A stretch of 64,000 nt of DNA from Bicyclus anynana (taxonomy: Eukaryota > Arthropoda > Insecta > Lepidoptera > Nymphalidae): positions 12,481,107 through 12,545,106 of the forward strand of contig NC_069087.1 in the NCBI RefSeq assembly GCF_947172395.1. The letters run 5' to 3'. The position numbers were made by a program, and so were the translations under genes. The number at the start of each line of letters is the position of its first letter. The first letter of the stretch is position 1. The notes beneath the pieces are model-generated. The model worked only from the letters and a program-made list of their open reading frames with translations, made no database searches and had not been told where the DNA came from. Shown one piece after another: positions 13,148 to 24,539 of this stretch.

Positions 13148-13424
13148 TTGTAGTGCAGTATACAGTTATATTTTTTTACATAAATAAACTTGTTGGCGTT
13201 GCAAAATTAGCTGCTCATCTACCTCCGTCCCTCCTTTTGAAAAGTCTATTTTCTAAATCTGCCCGAGTAAATAAGAGAATGTTGAAATGTCATGTCATGG
13301 AAAATCCAATTTTTTCATTCATTCCAAAACAGTAGGTATAAATTATGTTAAATTCAATAATTTAGGTCTTGATTTAGAATAAAACTTTTACAGGTAAAAA
13401 ATAATATTTGTAAATAAATTGACT

Positions 13425-13519
13425 CTAGTGGCACTACTGCACTACTGTTTCGATTCCATATAAATTCGTTCGTCATTCGTCGTTCGTTCGTTCGTGTTTA
13501 CGTTAACGCGATAGTAACA
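13425..13519 (-). mobile_element. Truncated copy of the 43.6-kb TA-flanked MITE
   Basis: Shares GTGGCACTACTGCACTACTG and GTTTACGTTAACGCGATAGT with the complement of 43609-43734. The tip is followed by TA (13520-13521). Only one end is preserved. The internal CGTTCGTTCGTTCG is a local tetranucleotide expansion. Confidence 0.65.
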
Positions 13520-14961
13520 TAAAAATATTGAAAAATTCCACTAGGCACACAGTTTATCTAAGTTTGTAAGAAATTAAATACCTAACGTTAATATAAATAA
13601 CTATACAAGCCAATTTTCTGCTTGAATAATAAAAAAAAAACATAAATACAAAATCGAACAAAATCTTCTGACAGAAAAATCTGATTCAAATTAGGATGTA
13701 CCACGTACACGCATATTTGAGTTACATAAATTGTACCGTACCAAAATAACCGAGCAGATATGATTGATGGGTGGGTATCATGATATTATGATTAATATGA
13801 TATCAATATTCGCGACACTGGCTCAGAATAATAAGCCTGCTCTTACACGTGGAACATCTGTATTACAAATATATATTATAAACTTCCTTCCAGTCTCCGT
13901 GCATATTATGCATAAGAAGATATTTTCTGTTTGATCCTATAAAACAGACAGAAAAAATATTTTTAATATTATATTATAGACCAGTGTGCGTGATATGAGG
14001 ACCGAATTCTGTTCACAATTTTGATCTCATGCAGATTATGATTCTGGATGTTGCGAGGAAGTTTTTTGGTCCAATTTTTCAAGTAAGACTTACTGTAATG
14101 TTATTGACAAAATAAATCGAAGTGAAATTTGTAATAGGCACCGAATAGAAATTTTGTTAAAATCACTTTAGGTAATACTAATCTTAGAATCAGAAAATTA
14201 TATAAATTGAAAAATTTGCAGCTACGGGAAGTTATACCACAAAACTGTTTTAAGAGTAAGGTAATTTCCAAACCAAAATCATGGATTTGATTAATATTTG
14301 CAAAGGATGAGTATGTACTAAATTAAGAGTCAGAAAGATTCAATTTAAATATCAATTTTCAGTAATACGATCACTTTTATTCGTCAAAATTAATCTCTTA
14401 GATTGAATCGAACGTATGTAACTTGAACCTTTTCTGAATCATGGAGGAAACTGCTAAGTACTTGCTCCCCAGACTGAACTTTACCAAGTTTTTAAATTGA
14501 TCCCCCCGCTATTTGAACTTGAAAAGGCAAATGGTTGCTAAGTTGATGATATAACGTGTTTTCGATATCTAACGAAACTGAATAAGTTTCTGAAATTTAT
14601 AAGCGACGCTCAGAATAGAGAAATAATCTGAGAAACGATGGATATCTCTAGTAGGACTGTCGTCACTTTATTAAGGATATATTAGTCAAAGTTATTACTT
14701 TTAATTATGTGTCTGTCCGATGTTCGTTTTTAGTAATCACCCATATCTGGACTCTGGAGGTGCACTCTTTTAACTAAGATGAACAGTTATAATGTTTAGG
14801 GCTTTTAAATTTTTGATGGGCGTAAAAAATCGATGGTAATGAAAGGAACTTTTGAAAGAAATCGGTCGAATTATATTTATTGCTTATTTTATAAATGTTA
14901 ATGTGCTGATTATAGTCTTTGGATAGTCACAAGTCTACTGTGAATTCAATCTATTCTTAAA
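13520..14961. other. AT-rich sequence, nothing recognised
   Basis: No coding pattern and no clear TE end. Confidence 0.4.
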
Positions 14962-15389
14962 TCTATACTTATATTATAAAGCTGAAGAGTTTGTTTGTTT
15001 GTTTGATTGATCGCACTAATCTCAGGAAATACTGGTCCGATTTGAAAAATTCTTTCAGTGTTAAATAGCCCATTTATCGCGGAAGGCTATAGGCAGGGCC
15101 GGACCGTCCATACGGCGAACGGAGCGGTCGCTCCAGGCGCCAAATCCTAGGGGGCGCCGAAATGGTAAAGACAAGATCGAAAAGAAATTTATATATATAT
15201 ATATTATTCTACGAACTTTTCAAACGTCCCTAGTATATAATGTTAGGAGCAAACAGGAAAGGCGCCATAATTGGATCTCGCTCCATTCTAAAATTCACCT
15301 CGGTCCGGCGCTGGCTATAGGCTATATATTATCCCCGTATTCCTTCGGTAACGGGAACCACGCGAGTGAAACCGCGCGGCGTCAGCTAG
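14962..15389 (+). mobile_element. Helitron-like element interrupted by a hAT-type MITE
   Basis: Starts TCTATACTTATATTATAA after an A. Ends with a CGCG(A)G / CCGCG hairpin (CGCGAGTGAAACCGCGCGG), then GTCAGCTAG followed by T. This fits Helitron hallmarks: TC start, hairpin ~10 bases before CTAG, A^T insertion, no target duplication. With the insert and one TSD copy removed it is about 200 bp, like copies at 26687 and 33472. It carries no coding capacity. Confidence 0.85.
15094..15313. mobile_element. hAT-type MITE with 8-bp target duplication
   Basis: 220 bp, beginning CAGGGCCGGACCG and ending CGGTCCGGCGCTG, so the 13-bp terminal inverted repeats match at 12 positions. It is flanked on both sides by GCTATAGG (15086-15093 and 15314-15321), an 8-bp duplication typical of hAT. 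It is inserted in the Helitron-like element above and has no transposase. A short TA run lies inside (about 15190-15205). Confidence 0.9.
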
Positions 15390-15592
15390 TACTTGTATAA
15401 TAAGACTAGAACCGTCCCTCATAATGTTCATGCAAAACATAGCTTTCTACATATTCGTTTTAAAACAGGATGCGCGCGTACTTGTCTACGCGTCGCACGG
15501 CCTGCGCAGGATTTTATTACCGACATATTTTACATCATGCCTAAGTAAAATTCCATTCTGCCCGGCAATAAAACCCGGCTATTGTTTGCATT

Positions 15593-15770
15593 ATCGGTGA
15601 AGGAAAACATCGTGAGGAAACCTGCATACCAGAGAATTATCTTAATTCTCTGCGTGTGTGAAGTCTGCCAATCCGCTTTGGGCCAGCGTGGTGGACTATT
15701 GGCCTTACCTCTCTCATTCTGAGAGGAGACTCGAGCTCTGCAGTGAGCCGAATATGGGTTGATGACGACG
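15593..15770 (+). mobile_element. SINE family B, 5'-truncated, with 12-bp TSD
   Basis: Contains the body GTGAAGGAAAACATCGTGAGG ... TCTGCCAATCCGC ... GAGCCGAATATGGGTTGATGA without the tRNA-like head. ATTGTTTGCATT occurs directly before (15581-15592) and after (15771-15782), showing a target-primed insertion truncated at its 5' end. Confidence 0.9.
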
Positions 15771-15782
15771 ATTGTTTGCATT

Positions 15783-18087
15783 GCACTTTTGTCACCTCGG
15801 TCGTGAGCTCTTGGGTAAATCATTTCAGGTGATTCTGTACACTTGATTAATCGCTCTCGTTTTAAATCTCACAATAGAAACTCATTAAGCCCCGGACTCG
15901 GAGAACGTTTTTCTTCTATTTTGTTTCCTATTTCATTCGCTATATTCGTGCCTACTTTTTGTGGAGGCTTGATACGTTTATTTTAATATTTACTTTACTT
16001 TATTGTTTTTTTTTTTAACTTTGAGTTAGTTATTTATGTTTACGAACCATAAATAACTAACTTTCATCTTCCGTTATTAGTATTACAATAAAATATGTAC
16101 ATTAGATTAGTAAAAGATTTCAATATTACATGTAATTAGTCAAAGAAGATGGTCCATTTCATTGTACCCCTTGAAATATAAAAAATTAAAAAAAAATTTA
16201 ATTTAAAAAATACAAGGATTTTATTAAAATCTAAATAAGTGAATAAATCTAACTAAATAAAAAGAAGTAAATAAAATTAAAACCCAAGTTTTTGAGTTTT
16301 ATCAAGATGGCGCCCATAGAGAAACTATGACATGACAATTGACAGCAAACGTCCAATCTACTACTGCAATGAAAACGTCATCAATCCGCCATTAATACCC
16401 ATACCTTGTACATATGTTTTCTGTGCCCATACTAGTGTAGCATTTCTTAAGAGAGAATGAATATTATTTCGAAAGAATTAAATAAATTCGTAGATTTATA
16501 TAATCAAAAATAGTTAAAATAATATTTGCTTTTATTTCCGCCAGGGTACATTATCTGATCCTGGGCTCCATACAATTTTGGACCATCTCCTTTATAGCTG
16601 CCTTAGTTTCACTGTGAGATATTTCTTGGTTTGAGATCTTTTTGTGAGTTTGGTACAGAGATAAGGGTAAAATGTGTGGTAGACTAACATCATACATAAT
16701 TATTATATTAAAAATAATGGCTTACATTTTACAGGAAATGTTCTAGAACAATATGTACGAAGTATGCAAGCTGGGTGGTCCCTTTGCCCGCATCTCAATT
16801 TATGAATAGACCCCTATTACTATTTTATTTTTAACCCGTTTGTATAAATTCTTTATTAGAGACAATTTAAAAATAATTGGAAGAAAGTTTTCTCTTTCAT
16901 ATTGTATTTTTAACCCTTTTTAAATTCCATATTTGCTATGGAATTTTTAATTTGGACGAAGCTAAAATTTTGTTTAGTTACAAAAAGCAGGTGCTACTAT
17001 CTAATTAGTTTCCATAAGTAATTCTAAACAAAAATATTTTTGTGAAAATAGTCGTTTTAAATCTAATATACTTATTTTTTGTGAAACATACTTATAAGTA
17101 GTAATAATTCGTTAATCTATTCGTAGCTAACTTATTAACAGAATCATTCACAGTATAATTAGATAATTATGATTAAAGGCGTAGTACTCAGACAAGCAAG
17201 CTATAATTATCTGCGTCAGCGAATTGTGAAAGATGATAATTTCTTCATTTTCACTTTGTCTTGTCTATTGGTAATTTATATAAGGTTGACAGCTTCATAT
17301 TTTTAGTTTGCATAAAAATGATGCCCAATATAATTAATTGCATTAAGAATTCATTAAATACATTCTTCTCTTTCTCATTTCATAGTACAATAATATAAAA
17401 TTGTAGCAATGGAATACATAATCGACGTAAAACCCATTAAAATCGGAACCAAAAAAGTTTTTGAGAAAATCGCGGACCTCACCTTACATAGCCACTCTTT
17501 GTTCGCAAGTCCTGTCATCAGGAGGTGCCTGGTAGAGATTGGTTACAGCATTAAAGCCGCCTTTGCATGCTAGTTCTTAGTTTAATTTATTCATTTTAAC
17601 GTTTTTTATTTATTTTTATATATTTTTTGTGTCTTTTTTCTTCTTCTTCTTCATTATTATTATATATTTTTATTATTGTTATAGTTACTTACATAAAGAT
17701 CGCATACACTTGTATAAAATATTATCTTAACAGGCGTTTATGTAATTACGATAATTTAACACAACTGATTGTACCTCTCAATTAATAGATGCCAACCCTA
17801 GTTTACGACCATCTACGTAATTAAGGGGGGAGATCACACTTAAGTGTTGGCAATTACGCTTTGTTTAACTTTAATATGTGTGTAGAACTATGTACATGTA
17901 ATAAAATTGGATGGATAGTTAATAATGTACAAACAAAACAAAACAAAAAATACATACATAAAAAAAATACTGATGAAATTGAGAACCTCCTCCATTTTGA
18001 AGTTGGTTAATAAAATAGGGACAGCATAACAGCCATTGAAATTAGACTAATTTATTAATGGTACCTTATGAAAAGAATACACGGCTT
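15783..18087. other. Unassigned stretch with a hairpin and TE-tail fragments
   Basis: A perfect 15-bp stem (AGTTAGTTATTTATG at 16024-16038, complement at 16048-16062) has a 9-base loop. A LINE-tail-like segment lies at about 17510-17600 (GGAGGTGCCTGGTAGAGATT, then GCCGCCTTTGCATGCTAG), followed by a CTT-rich run at 17640-17655. At 17968-18008 is the fragment TTGAGAACCTCCTCC...GAAGTTGGTT, also seen at 23125-23156 and, inverted, at 25488-25520. No genes. Confidence 0.5.
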
Positions 18088-18094
18088 TTAGCTT

Positions 18095-18394
18095 CATCAT
18101 CAACCCATATTCGGCTCACTGCTGAGCTCGAGTCTACTCTCAGAATGAGAGAGGTTAGGCCAATAGTCCACCACGCTGGCCCAATGCGAAATGGCAGACT
18201 TCACACACGCAGAGAAAATTCTCTGGTGTGCAGGTTTCCTCACGATGTTTTCCTTCACCGTTTGAAACACGTAATATTAAATTTCTTAAAATGCACACAA
18301 CTGAAAAGTTGGAGGTGCATGCCCCGGACCGGATTCGAACCTACGCCCTCCAGAATCGGAGGCAGAGGTCATATCCACTAGGCTATCACGGCAC
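18095..18394 (-). mobile_element. SINE family B, full length
   Basis: On the minus strand the head reads GCCGTGATAGCCTAGTGGAT (box A-like) and GGTTCGAATCC (box B), so RNA polymerase III promotion is expected from its tRNA ancestry. The body follows and ends in ATGATGA repeats. Flanked by TTAGCTT (18088-18094 and 18395-18401), a probable 7-bp target duplication. Confidence 0.88.
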
Positions 18395-18524
18395 TTAGCT
18401 TTAGCTTATACATAAATAATTTAAACAGTCAATGTTGTATCAAGTGAGACCTACTGTTTAAAATGTAGCGCAAACAAATTGACAATGAAAATAAGTAAGT
18501 GGGTAATGTGGCGACAAGTCATCA

Positions 18525-18710
18525 TCGACGTTCGGCCATCACTGTTTTGGGGGGTCGTTGTCCGCAGGCGGTGACGTCACCGGTGACCTTGAGCGGTGCC
18601 CCCTCCCCCCGCCGCACAGTGTCGCTGTCAATTACTGCGCTGGCCTCTTTACTTGTGCGGGTGCGAGATTTTTTTTTTATGCACGCTCGCATTTTGCACG
18701 TGTCGACTTT
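18525..18710. other. GC-rich patch of unknown function
   Basis: Includes GTGACGTCACCGGTGACC and CCCCCTCCCCCCGCCGC, sharply more GC-rich than its flanks. A 78-codon plus-strand frame (18499-18735) crosses it but shows no domain. It could be a CpG-rich regulatory element, an exon, or old TE sequence. Confidence 0.35.
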
Positions 18711-18888
18711 TAGTTCGAATTTTAAATTTAATTAGAGAAAATGCTCATAGGATTTTGTTTTTTTAAAACACCCAAGCAAACAGCTTGTTATTACGAGTAG
18801 CTACAGTCAGTCCGACGAGCGCGAATCGAATCTAGACCTTGCGAATTTAAGTCTGGACTCTTTATATTGGAGCTTTTTAGGCTTTTTT

Positions 18889-19098
18889 GGCTTCGTTCGT
18901 GGCTAGTTACCACCCTACCGGCAAAGACGTACCGCCAAGCGATTTAGCGTCCCGGTAGGATGTCGTGTAGAAACCGAAAGGGGTGTGGATATTCATCCTC
19001 CTCCTAACAAGTTAGGCCGCTTCCATCAAAGGTTGCATCATCACTTACAATCAGGTGAGATTGTAATCAAGGACTAACTTGTAAGGAATAAAAAAAAA
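18889..19098 (+). mobile_element. SINE family A, 5'-truncated
   Basis: Begins within GGCTTCG-CGTGGCTAGTTACC and runs through ACGTACCGCCAAGCGATTTA, CCTCCTCCTAACAAGTTAG and CAGGTGAGATTGTA to AATAAAAAAAAA. It lacks the tRNA-like head seen at 26033. Confidence 0.88.
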
Positions 19099-19710
19099 GG
19101 TTAAAATATTACATTTATAGACATAGGCACGATATAGGTACATAGGTACATGTATAATATAATTACTGAAGTTATATATATCTGCTTATACACAAAACTT
19201 ATTAAGTAGAATTTTATATATATTTGCATGTGTATCCGATTAATGCTTCTATTTTGAAAAAAAATATTCAGTGATTTGTATAAAAAGTCTTCTTACCGAC
19301 ACATCTGTCGTTTATTTTTATGTATTCTTATGTTACCTACGTATTTAATATTATCATATTTGAAATATGTCTTATATCTCGTACCTACAACTAATCTTCA
19401 AAAACGAAACAACACATTCTATACCCACGAACATTTATTAAGCTGTAACGAATGTTTTTCATTTGGCAATTATGAACAAGGAAAATGCTGCTAAACATAA
19501 TGAACACGGATCTTGCGATAAAAGACCAGTCGATAAGCTCTGTCTTTCACAGTTTGCACTCGCGATTAGTTAGCAATTAGGCTATAGTACAAGATCCAGC
19601 ATAAGAAATATATACCTCATCTGATATTTGGAATAAGAAATAAATGATAGAATATATTCACATTGACATATTGTATAAAGTTGTACAGTATAAAGTGAAA
19701 TAAATGTTCG

Positions 19711-19828
19711 TTATCAATCCATGGGTATTCGGCTGACTGCTGAGCTCGAGTCTTTTTTCATGAGAAAATGAATGAGGGGTCAGGCCAGTAGTCCACCACG
19801 CTGGCCCAATGCGGATTGGCAGACTTAT
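19711..19828 (-). mobile_element. SINE family B, 3' fragment
   Basis: Carries ATTCGGCTGACTGCTGAGCT, GGCCAGTAGTCCACCACGC and TGGCCCAATGCGGATTGGCA, all in family B's minus orientation. Diverged, with a short insertion in the GAGAGG region. Confidence 0.8.
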
Positions 19829-19869
19829 AAACAGTTAATTAATGTTACAATATCCTCATCAGTTATTTA

Positions 19870-20100
19870 GTCATCTAATATGTCAAAGGGCAAGGTGCAA
19901 GGGAAATAACCACGCGGCCGATCACATGCTCGCTGGTCTGACCAGGTTAAATCACTCACTAGACTCCCTGTAACAACAGCCATTAGAAAACCTGAGAACC
20001 GAACTGTTTGGAGGCGAATGGTAAACAACGCATCGAGGGGACTGCAGTGTTGACACGACCTTCAGCAATGAAGAATGCGACCAAGAAGAGAAGAAAGAGA
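19870..20100 (+). pseudogene. RTE-type LINE ORF2 C-terminal fragment
   Basis: Translates as GRSHARWSDQVKSLTRLP, then WRRMVNNASRG, then a stop and HDLQQ, the pattern GRP-ARW-DQ ... W ... GHDPQ found at the extreme C-terminus of lepidopteran RTE-like ORF2 proteins. Two in-frame stops show decay. Related but distinct fragments lie at 29878, 41893, 45948, 49143 and 54172. Confidence 0.7.
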
Positions 20101-20570
20101 GATGTCAAAGGAAAGCTTATTTTATTCTTAAACTGTTTTAAGTTGCTTTTGCTCATGGTTTCATAGATTTTGTATGAAAAATGTGTCTGGCCGCAATTTA
20201 ACTAAGCATCCTATGTGCAATGTGTCACTGTAACTTTTATCTATCATTTATTTCTCATCAACAATAAAAAACAGATGAGGGTATATATTTTTAATACCGG
20301 ATCTTAGATTACGAGTAAAGAACGGGAGAATCGACCGTCTGACATTACCCGCCCTTGCGCCGCCCTCCACGAGCTAAAGCCGACTTCATAAAGCGTAACG
20401 CGCGTAAATAAATCTTTTACTAGGGCTGTAACGTTATTTTTTACCAAGCTATAAATAAAAACGTCATGTGTCCTCTGCTTTTTGTGGATATTACAGCTTA
20501 ATAAGCAACAACGATGTAAAAAATGTTTTCACTTTTTGTTCTATTTATAATTTTAAACGTGGATTTTTTG

Positions 20571-20834
20571 ACGGTCTCCGTGGCGCAGTGATATGCGCGG
20601 TGGATTTATAAGATGGAGGTTCTGGCTTCGACCCCGGCTGGGCCGATTGAGGTTTTCTGAATTGGTTCAGGTCTGGCTGGTGGAGGCTTACGGTACGATG
20701 TCCTGCAAAAACCGTAAGGGGTTATGAATTTTCGTCCTCCTCCTAACAAGTTAGCCCACTTCCATTTTAGATTGCATCATCATTTACCATCAGGTGAGAT
20801 TGTAGTCAAGGGCTATTGTAAAGAATAAAAAAAA
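20571..20834 (+). mobile_element. SINE family A with internal deletion
   Basis: Full tRNA-like head (GTGGCGCAGTGATATGCGCGG; box B GCTTCGACCCC, mutated), then the body. The central GTTACCACCCTACCGGCAAAG...CGATTTAGCG block is missing. Ends in GAATAAAAAAAA. Confidence 0.9.
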
Positions 20835-20971
20835 GGTACGTGGGTATTGAGTGTATATAAAAAAGCATTCGTACTGATTTAAATAAATACTGTCCAATAA
20901 CTGTTTTACAAGTTTACATCTGACATGATTGATTCATGTACGCTTGGGAATCGTGTAATGTGTTGAAACAA

Positions 20972-21975
20972 AAAAAATATGATAGTAATGATGGGATCAA
21001 AAAATTAGAAAAAATATTATATTAGTAAAATAAGTAAATAGCACACTGGTTCGTTAAGGAATACAGATATGCAAACCATCTGCATTTATCTACGTTTTGA
21101 TCACAAAAATATCGTAATAAAAACCTGGACATTTCCTCATTGTTAAAAGTTAAGAATTTTGGTCGAATCCAAATGTTTTAAGTCAACTACCGGCTGAAAT
21201 AATGATAAATTAAACTAAATCTCCAACAAATATTTACACGTATCAATTGACATTATATAAATTTATTTAATAATGCCAAGACGTTTTCTCCAAAGTTCGT
21301 AAGTGATTCAATTTAACTTTTACGCAACTTTATTAAGAAGTTTGTAGCAAACTTTTCATTGTGTGTTGTGTTGTGTACTTTCAGTTTGTTATTAAATTAT
21401 TCCTATTAGAAGAATCTTTTGAAGGTTCCAATGGAGCTTATTTGTTAGAGGAATGTCCAAAGAAATACCTATTTAACTGTGAGTTGCGAACATATTCTTA
21501 AAACTTTTTCATGTTTTAACAGTAACATAAAAGTAATATTGAAGAGTGATATTCTGGTAATCTTACCGACATCGTTTTTACTGAGTTAGGCAAACTTGTA
21601 CAATAACCAACCTGCGGTCCAATGCTGCCTAATAATATATATTTTTTTTTAATGAACATTATAAAGATTATTAAAAATTGGACTTATGGAAAAGTCCTAA
21701 GCAGCGGCAACATCATAACCGGCGGTCTACACATAATGTTTATGATTCATTAATTCATTAGTGACTGCTACACAAATTGTCCATGTCAATGACTTTGAAT
21801 CCCATAGTATTTGCTTTGTATATGTTACGCTGGAAATAAATTTCAATTCTGTAAAAACAGTAATGCGTATGCAAGTCTTCACTTACCGTTTATCAGAGCA
21901 AACCCATCTGAGGATGTTGTAGATATTGTAGATATTAAAAAAAGATATGATAGTAATGATGGGATCAAAAAATTA
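20972..21975. repeat. Pair of ~36-bp direct repeats nearly 1 kb apart
   Basis: ATATGATAGTAATGATGGGA followed by TCAAAAAATTA occurs at 20972-21007 and, with one difference, at 21937-21975. Between them is AT-rich sequence I do not recognise. Confidence 0.8.
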
Positions 21976-22183
21976 AACTATACACTGAGAAAAAAATCCT
22001 GGTGCACCATACTTAAAATACGTAGCAAATCAGACAGTATTACGCTTATAGCCGGCACCATGTTTTATACAAGCTCCTTATGTAACATGGTATTGCTTCT
22101 AAACGGCACAGTAAGCTGCATCATTACTAAGTATACTTACCGTTTATCAGAGCAAACCCGTCGGAGGATGTTGTAGATATTGT
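21881..22183. repeat. Pair of 49-bp direct repeats 254 bp apart
   Basis: ACTTACCGTTTATCAGAGCA followed by AACCC and GAGGATGTTGTAGATATTGT lies at 21881-21929 and 22135-22183 with only a few mismatches. The first copy overlaps the start of the 36-bp repeat described for 21937-21975, so the two duplications are interlocked. Confidence 0.85.
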
Positions 22184-22984
22184 CAGAATAACACTGTATC
22201 TGAAACAAGGAATTATTCTTATTAATCTATTAATTGTTTTTAATAAGAACGTATTTTTTTAACATACTTTGCTATCATTATTATGCTAAACATATGCTCA
22301 TTTAAAAACAAACATTAGTACAATATGTAGTCCGATTTTGAGTATTTTCCTGACTTCCGAACTAGTGAAAATGATGTCTTGGAAGTAAGTGATCCACTTA
22401 ATTCCCATCAAGATAGTGCGAAATTAAAAAAAATAACCTTTCACTTTAAAATAAAAATCATTTTTATTTGTTTTTTTTTCTGATGGAGTTTTAAAAGAAA
22501 TCCGTTATACCAATTTTACTATTTTTTTTAAGTTGACAAAATTCGTTAAAACGATCGGGAATAGCGTTAAATTATTTCGTAAATAAACTAAGGTTCGTTT
22601 TCGTAAATTAACGAGAGTCATCGACATTTATGTAAATTGCGCCCGTGTCCCGAACTCCCAATTGAAGATTAGAGAATTGGTAACCATTGACAAGACTTTA
22701 ATTATCAGGAAGTTTAAACAATTACAGTAATGAACAAATTTACCATCCGTTTAATTAAATACCGTCTCCAAATTAATTGTAAATCCTTGTCAAAGAAACG
22801 CGGGTTGATTACAGCATCAATGAAATCATTTTGGAAAAAAGAGTCTGAAAGCATTGGTAAGATTGTTACGCCTCCTCTACACTATAATTATATCAATGAC
22901 AGGTATAATCTTTTTAACATAAAATGGAACCGACTTCGAAGACGTAGGTATTTCAGTTATTTCGATTTTAACACAAAATTACGA
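22184..22984. other. AT-rich sequence, no gene recognised
   Basis: An 86-codon frame (22730-22990) is basic and low in complexity, with no family pattern. Confidence 0.4.
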
Positions 22985-23156
22985 AACTGATTTTCATAAA
23001 AATTAAATGGAACCAATCTGGAAGTATATAGTCTTTCAAACAAAAAAGAATTTTCAAAATTGGTTAATAAATGACGGAGTTATGAGGTAACAAACATTAA
23101 AAAAAAACATAAGCGTCCAATTGAGAACCTCCTCTTTTTTTTGAAGTTGGTTGAAA
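22985..23156 (+). repeat. Dispersed retroelement 3' fragment
   Basis: Holds AATGACGGAGTTATGAGGTA and then GAGAACCTCCTC-TTTTGAAGTTGG. The latter block recurs at 17968-18008 and inverted at 25488-25520. It is a widely dispersed lepidopteran TE piece whose exact class I cannot state. Confidence 0.5.
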
Positions 23157-23248
23157 ATTCGTGATTATTCGTCATCGATCCTAATGCCCTACTTGTTTTT
23201 CTCTTTTCAGTTCATTAAGCAGTCGGGGTTTTTGTTTTTATAATAATA

Positions 23249-23782
23249 CTAGCGGACGCCCGCGACTTCGTCCGCGTAAATTTCGATGTCAACTTTACTA
23301 CTACCCCTACCCTACCACTACCCCAACCCTACCCTACCCAACCCCTACATCTACCCTACCCCTACCCTACCCTACCCCTACCCCCACTATACCCCTACCC
23401 TACCCCAAACCTACCACTACCCTAACCCTACCTTACCTACACCCTACCCCCATCCTACCCCTACCCCCATTCTACCCCTACCCTCCCCGACTCTATCCCT
23501 TTCCTACCCCTATCCCACCCGTACCCCTATCTTACGCCTATCCTACCCCTACCCTACCACTTCCCTATCCTACCCGTACCTCTACCCTACCACTACCCTA
23601 CCTCTACCCCTACCCGACCACTACCCTAAACCCGGCCCTAAACCTACCCTACCCCTACACTACCCCTACGCTTCCCTACCCGTACATTACCCTACCCTGT
23701 AACTTCTCTATCTTACTCCTACCCTTAGCAAAATCGGTCCAGTCCTTCGAGAGTGGTGGTATGACCAAGAGAAATAGAGACT
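23249..23782 (-). mobile_element. TE ends enclosing a CCCTA-rich minisatellite (locus 1)
   Basis: The plus-strand left edge CTAGCGGACGCCCGCGACTT is the complement of a 3' end GCGGACG...CGTCCGCTAG, a 7-bp stem followed by TAG, as in Helitron-like tips. The right part contains AAAATCGGTCCAGTCCTTCG, the complement of the conserved internal text of such elements. Between them lies the minisatellite 23292-23728. Same arrangement at 47271 and 50474. Confidence 0.65.
23292..23728. repeat. Degenerate CCCTA/CCCCTA minisatellite
   Basis: Irregular units of CCCTA, CCCCTA, CCACTA and CTTA spacing over ~440 bp. The strand bias (C-rich on plus) creates a proline/tyrosine/leucine-rich 138-codon frame that is not a gene. 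More diverged than the array at 50531-51523. Confidence 0.92.
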
Positions 23783-23974
23783 TCTATGCTAATAATATAA
23801 AGAGGTAAAGTTCGTGTGGTTGTAGGAGGTAATCTCTGGATCTACTGGACCGATTTGGAAAATTGTTTTACCAATAGAAAGCTACGTTATTTGCGAATGT
23901 CATAGGCTATGTTTGATCCCCATATTCACACGGGAACGGGAACTACGTAAATGATAGCGCCGGGCGTCATATAG
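23783..23974 (+). mobile_element. Helitron-like element, degenerate
   Basis: Starts TCTATGCTAATAATATAAAG, contains GGACCGATTTGGAAAATTG and GGGAACGGGAACTACG, and ends near GGGCGTCATATAG with the terminal CTAG mutated. It abuts the minisatellite element. Confidence 0.65.
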
Positions 23975-24199
23975 CGGAATTTCTGCGTCTTTTAGAAATT
24001 TTGTATTATCTCCGAAACTATTTAAGTAATTAACATACTGTAAAGGGCAAATCTTATCTCCATAATATCCTTGTGATTATTAAATAATTTATTTTAATAA
24101 GGATTGAAGTTTAGTTGTATAAATAATGACGTAAACCTAGGTATATAAAATTAATAATTTTTAAAACACAAAAGGTACTATATTTGCTAATATATAGAA

Positions 24200-24539
24200 G
24201 ATAGATATATGGTGTCGCGGACTTTTTTGTAGAACTTTTAAAGATACATAAAGTCTCCATACATTAATTTCAATTTAACACAATAGTTAAGGCAGCGCAT
24301 GCGAATAAGTCTGTTTAAGAGGATTTTCAGTCCGACCTGTATGACAAAAACTGTGATAACTCGGCTAATATATATGATACCAATATAAAATATAGCCTAT
24401 AGCACTCCCCGATAATGTAGCATTCTACTGGTGAAAGAATTTTTAAAATCGGACCAGTAGTTCCGAAGATTACCCCATTTAAAAAATGTGACAAACTTAC
24501 AAACTTACAAACTTTACCTCTTTATAATATTAGTATAGA
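24200..24539 (-). mobile_element. Helitron-like element, minus strand
   Basis: The 5' end on the minus strand is TCTATACTAATATTATAAAG, then AGGTAAAGTTTGTAAGTTTG. It contains CGGACCAGTAGTTCCGAAGA on the plus strand. The distal end near GGTGTCGCGGAC is uncertain. Confidence 0.6.

Noticed and set aside
23286..23702. 138-codon proline/tyrosine-rich frame
   Set aside because: It is the direct translation of the CCCTA minisatellite and has no start context or non-repeat domain.
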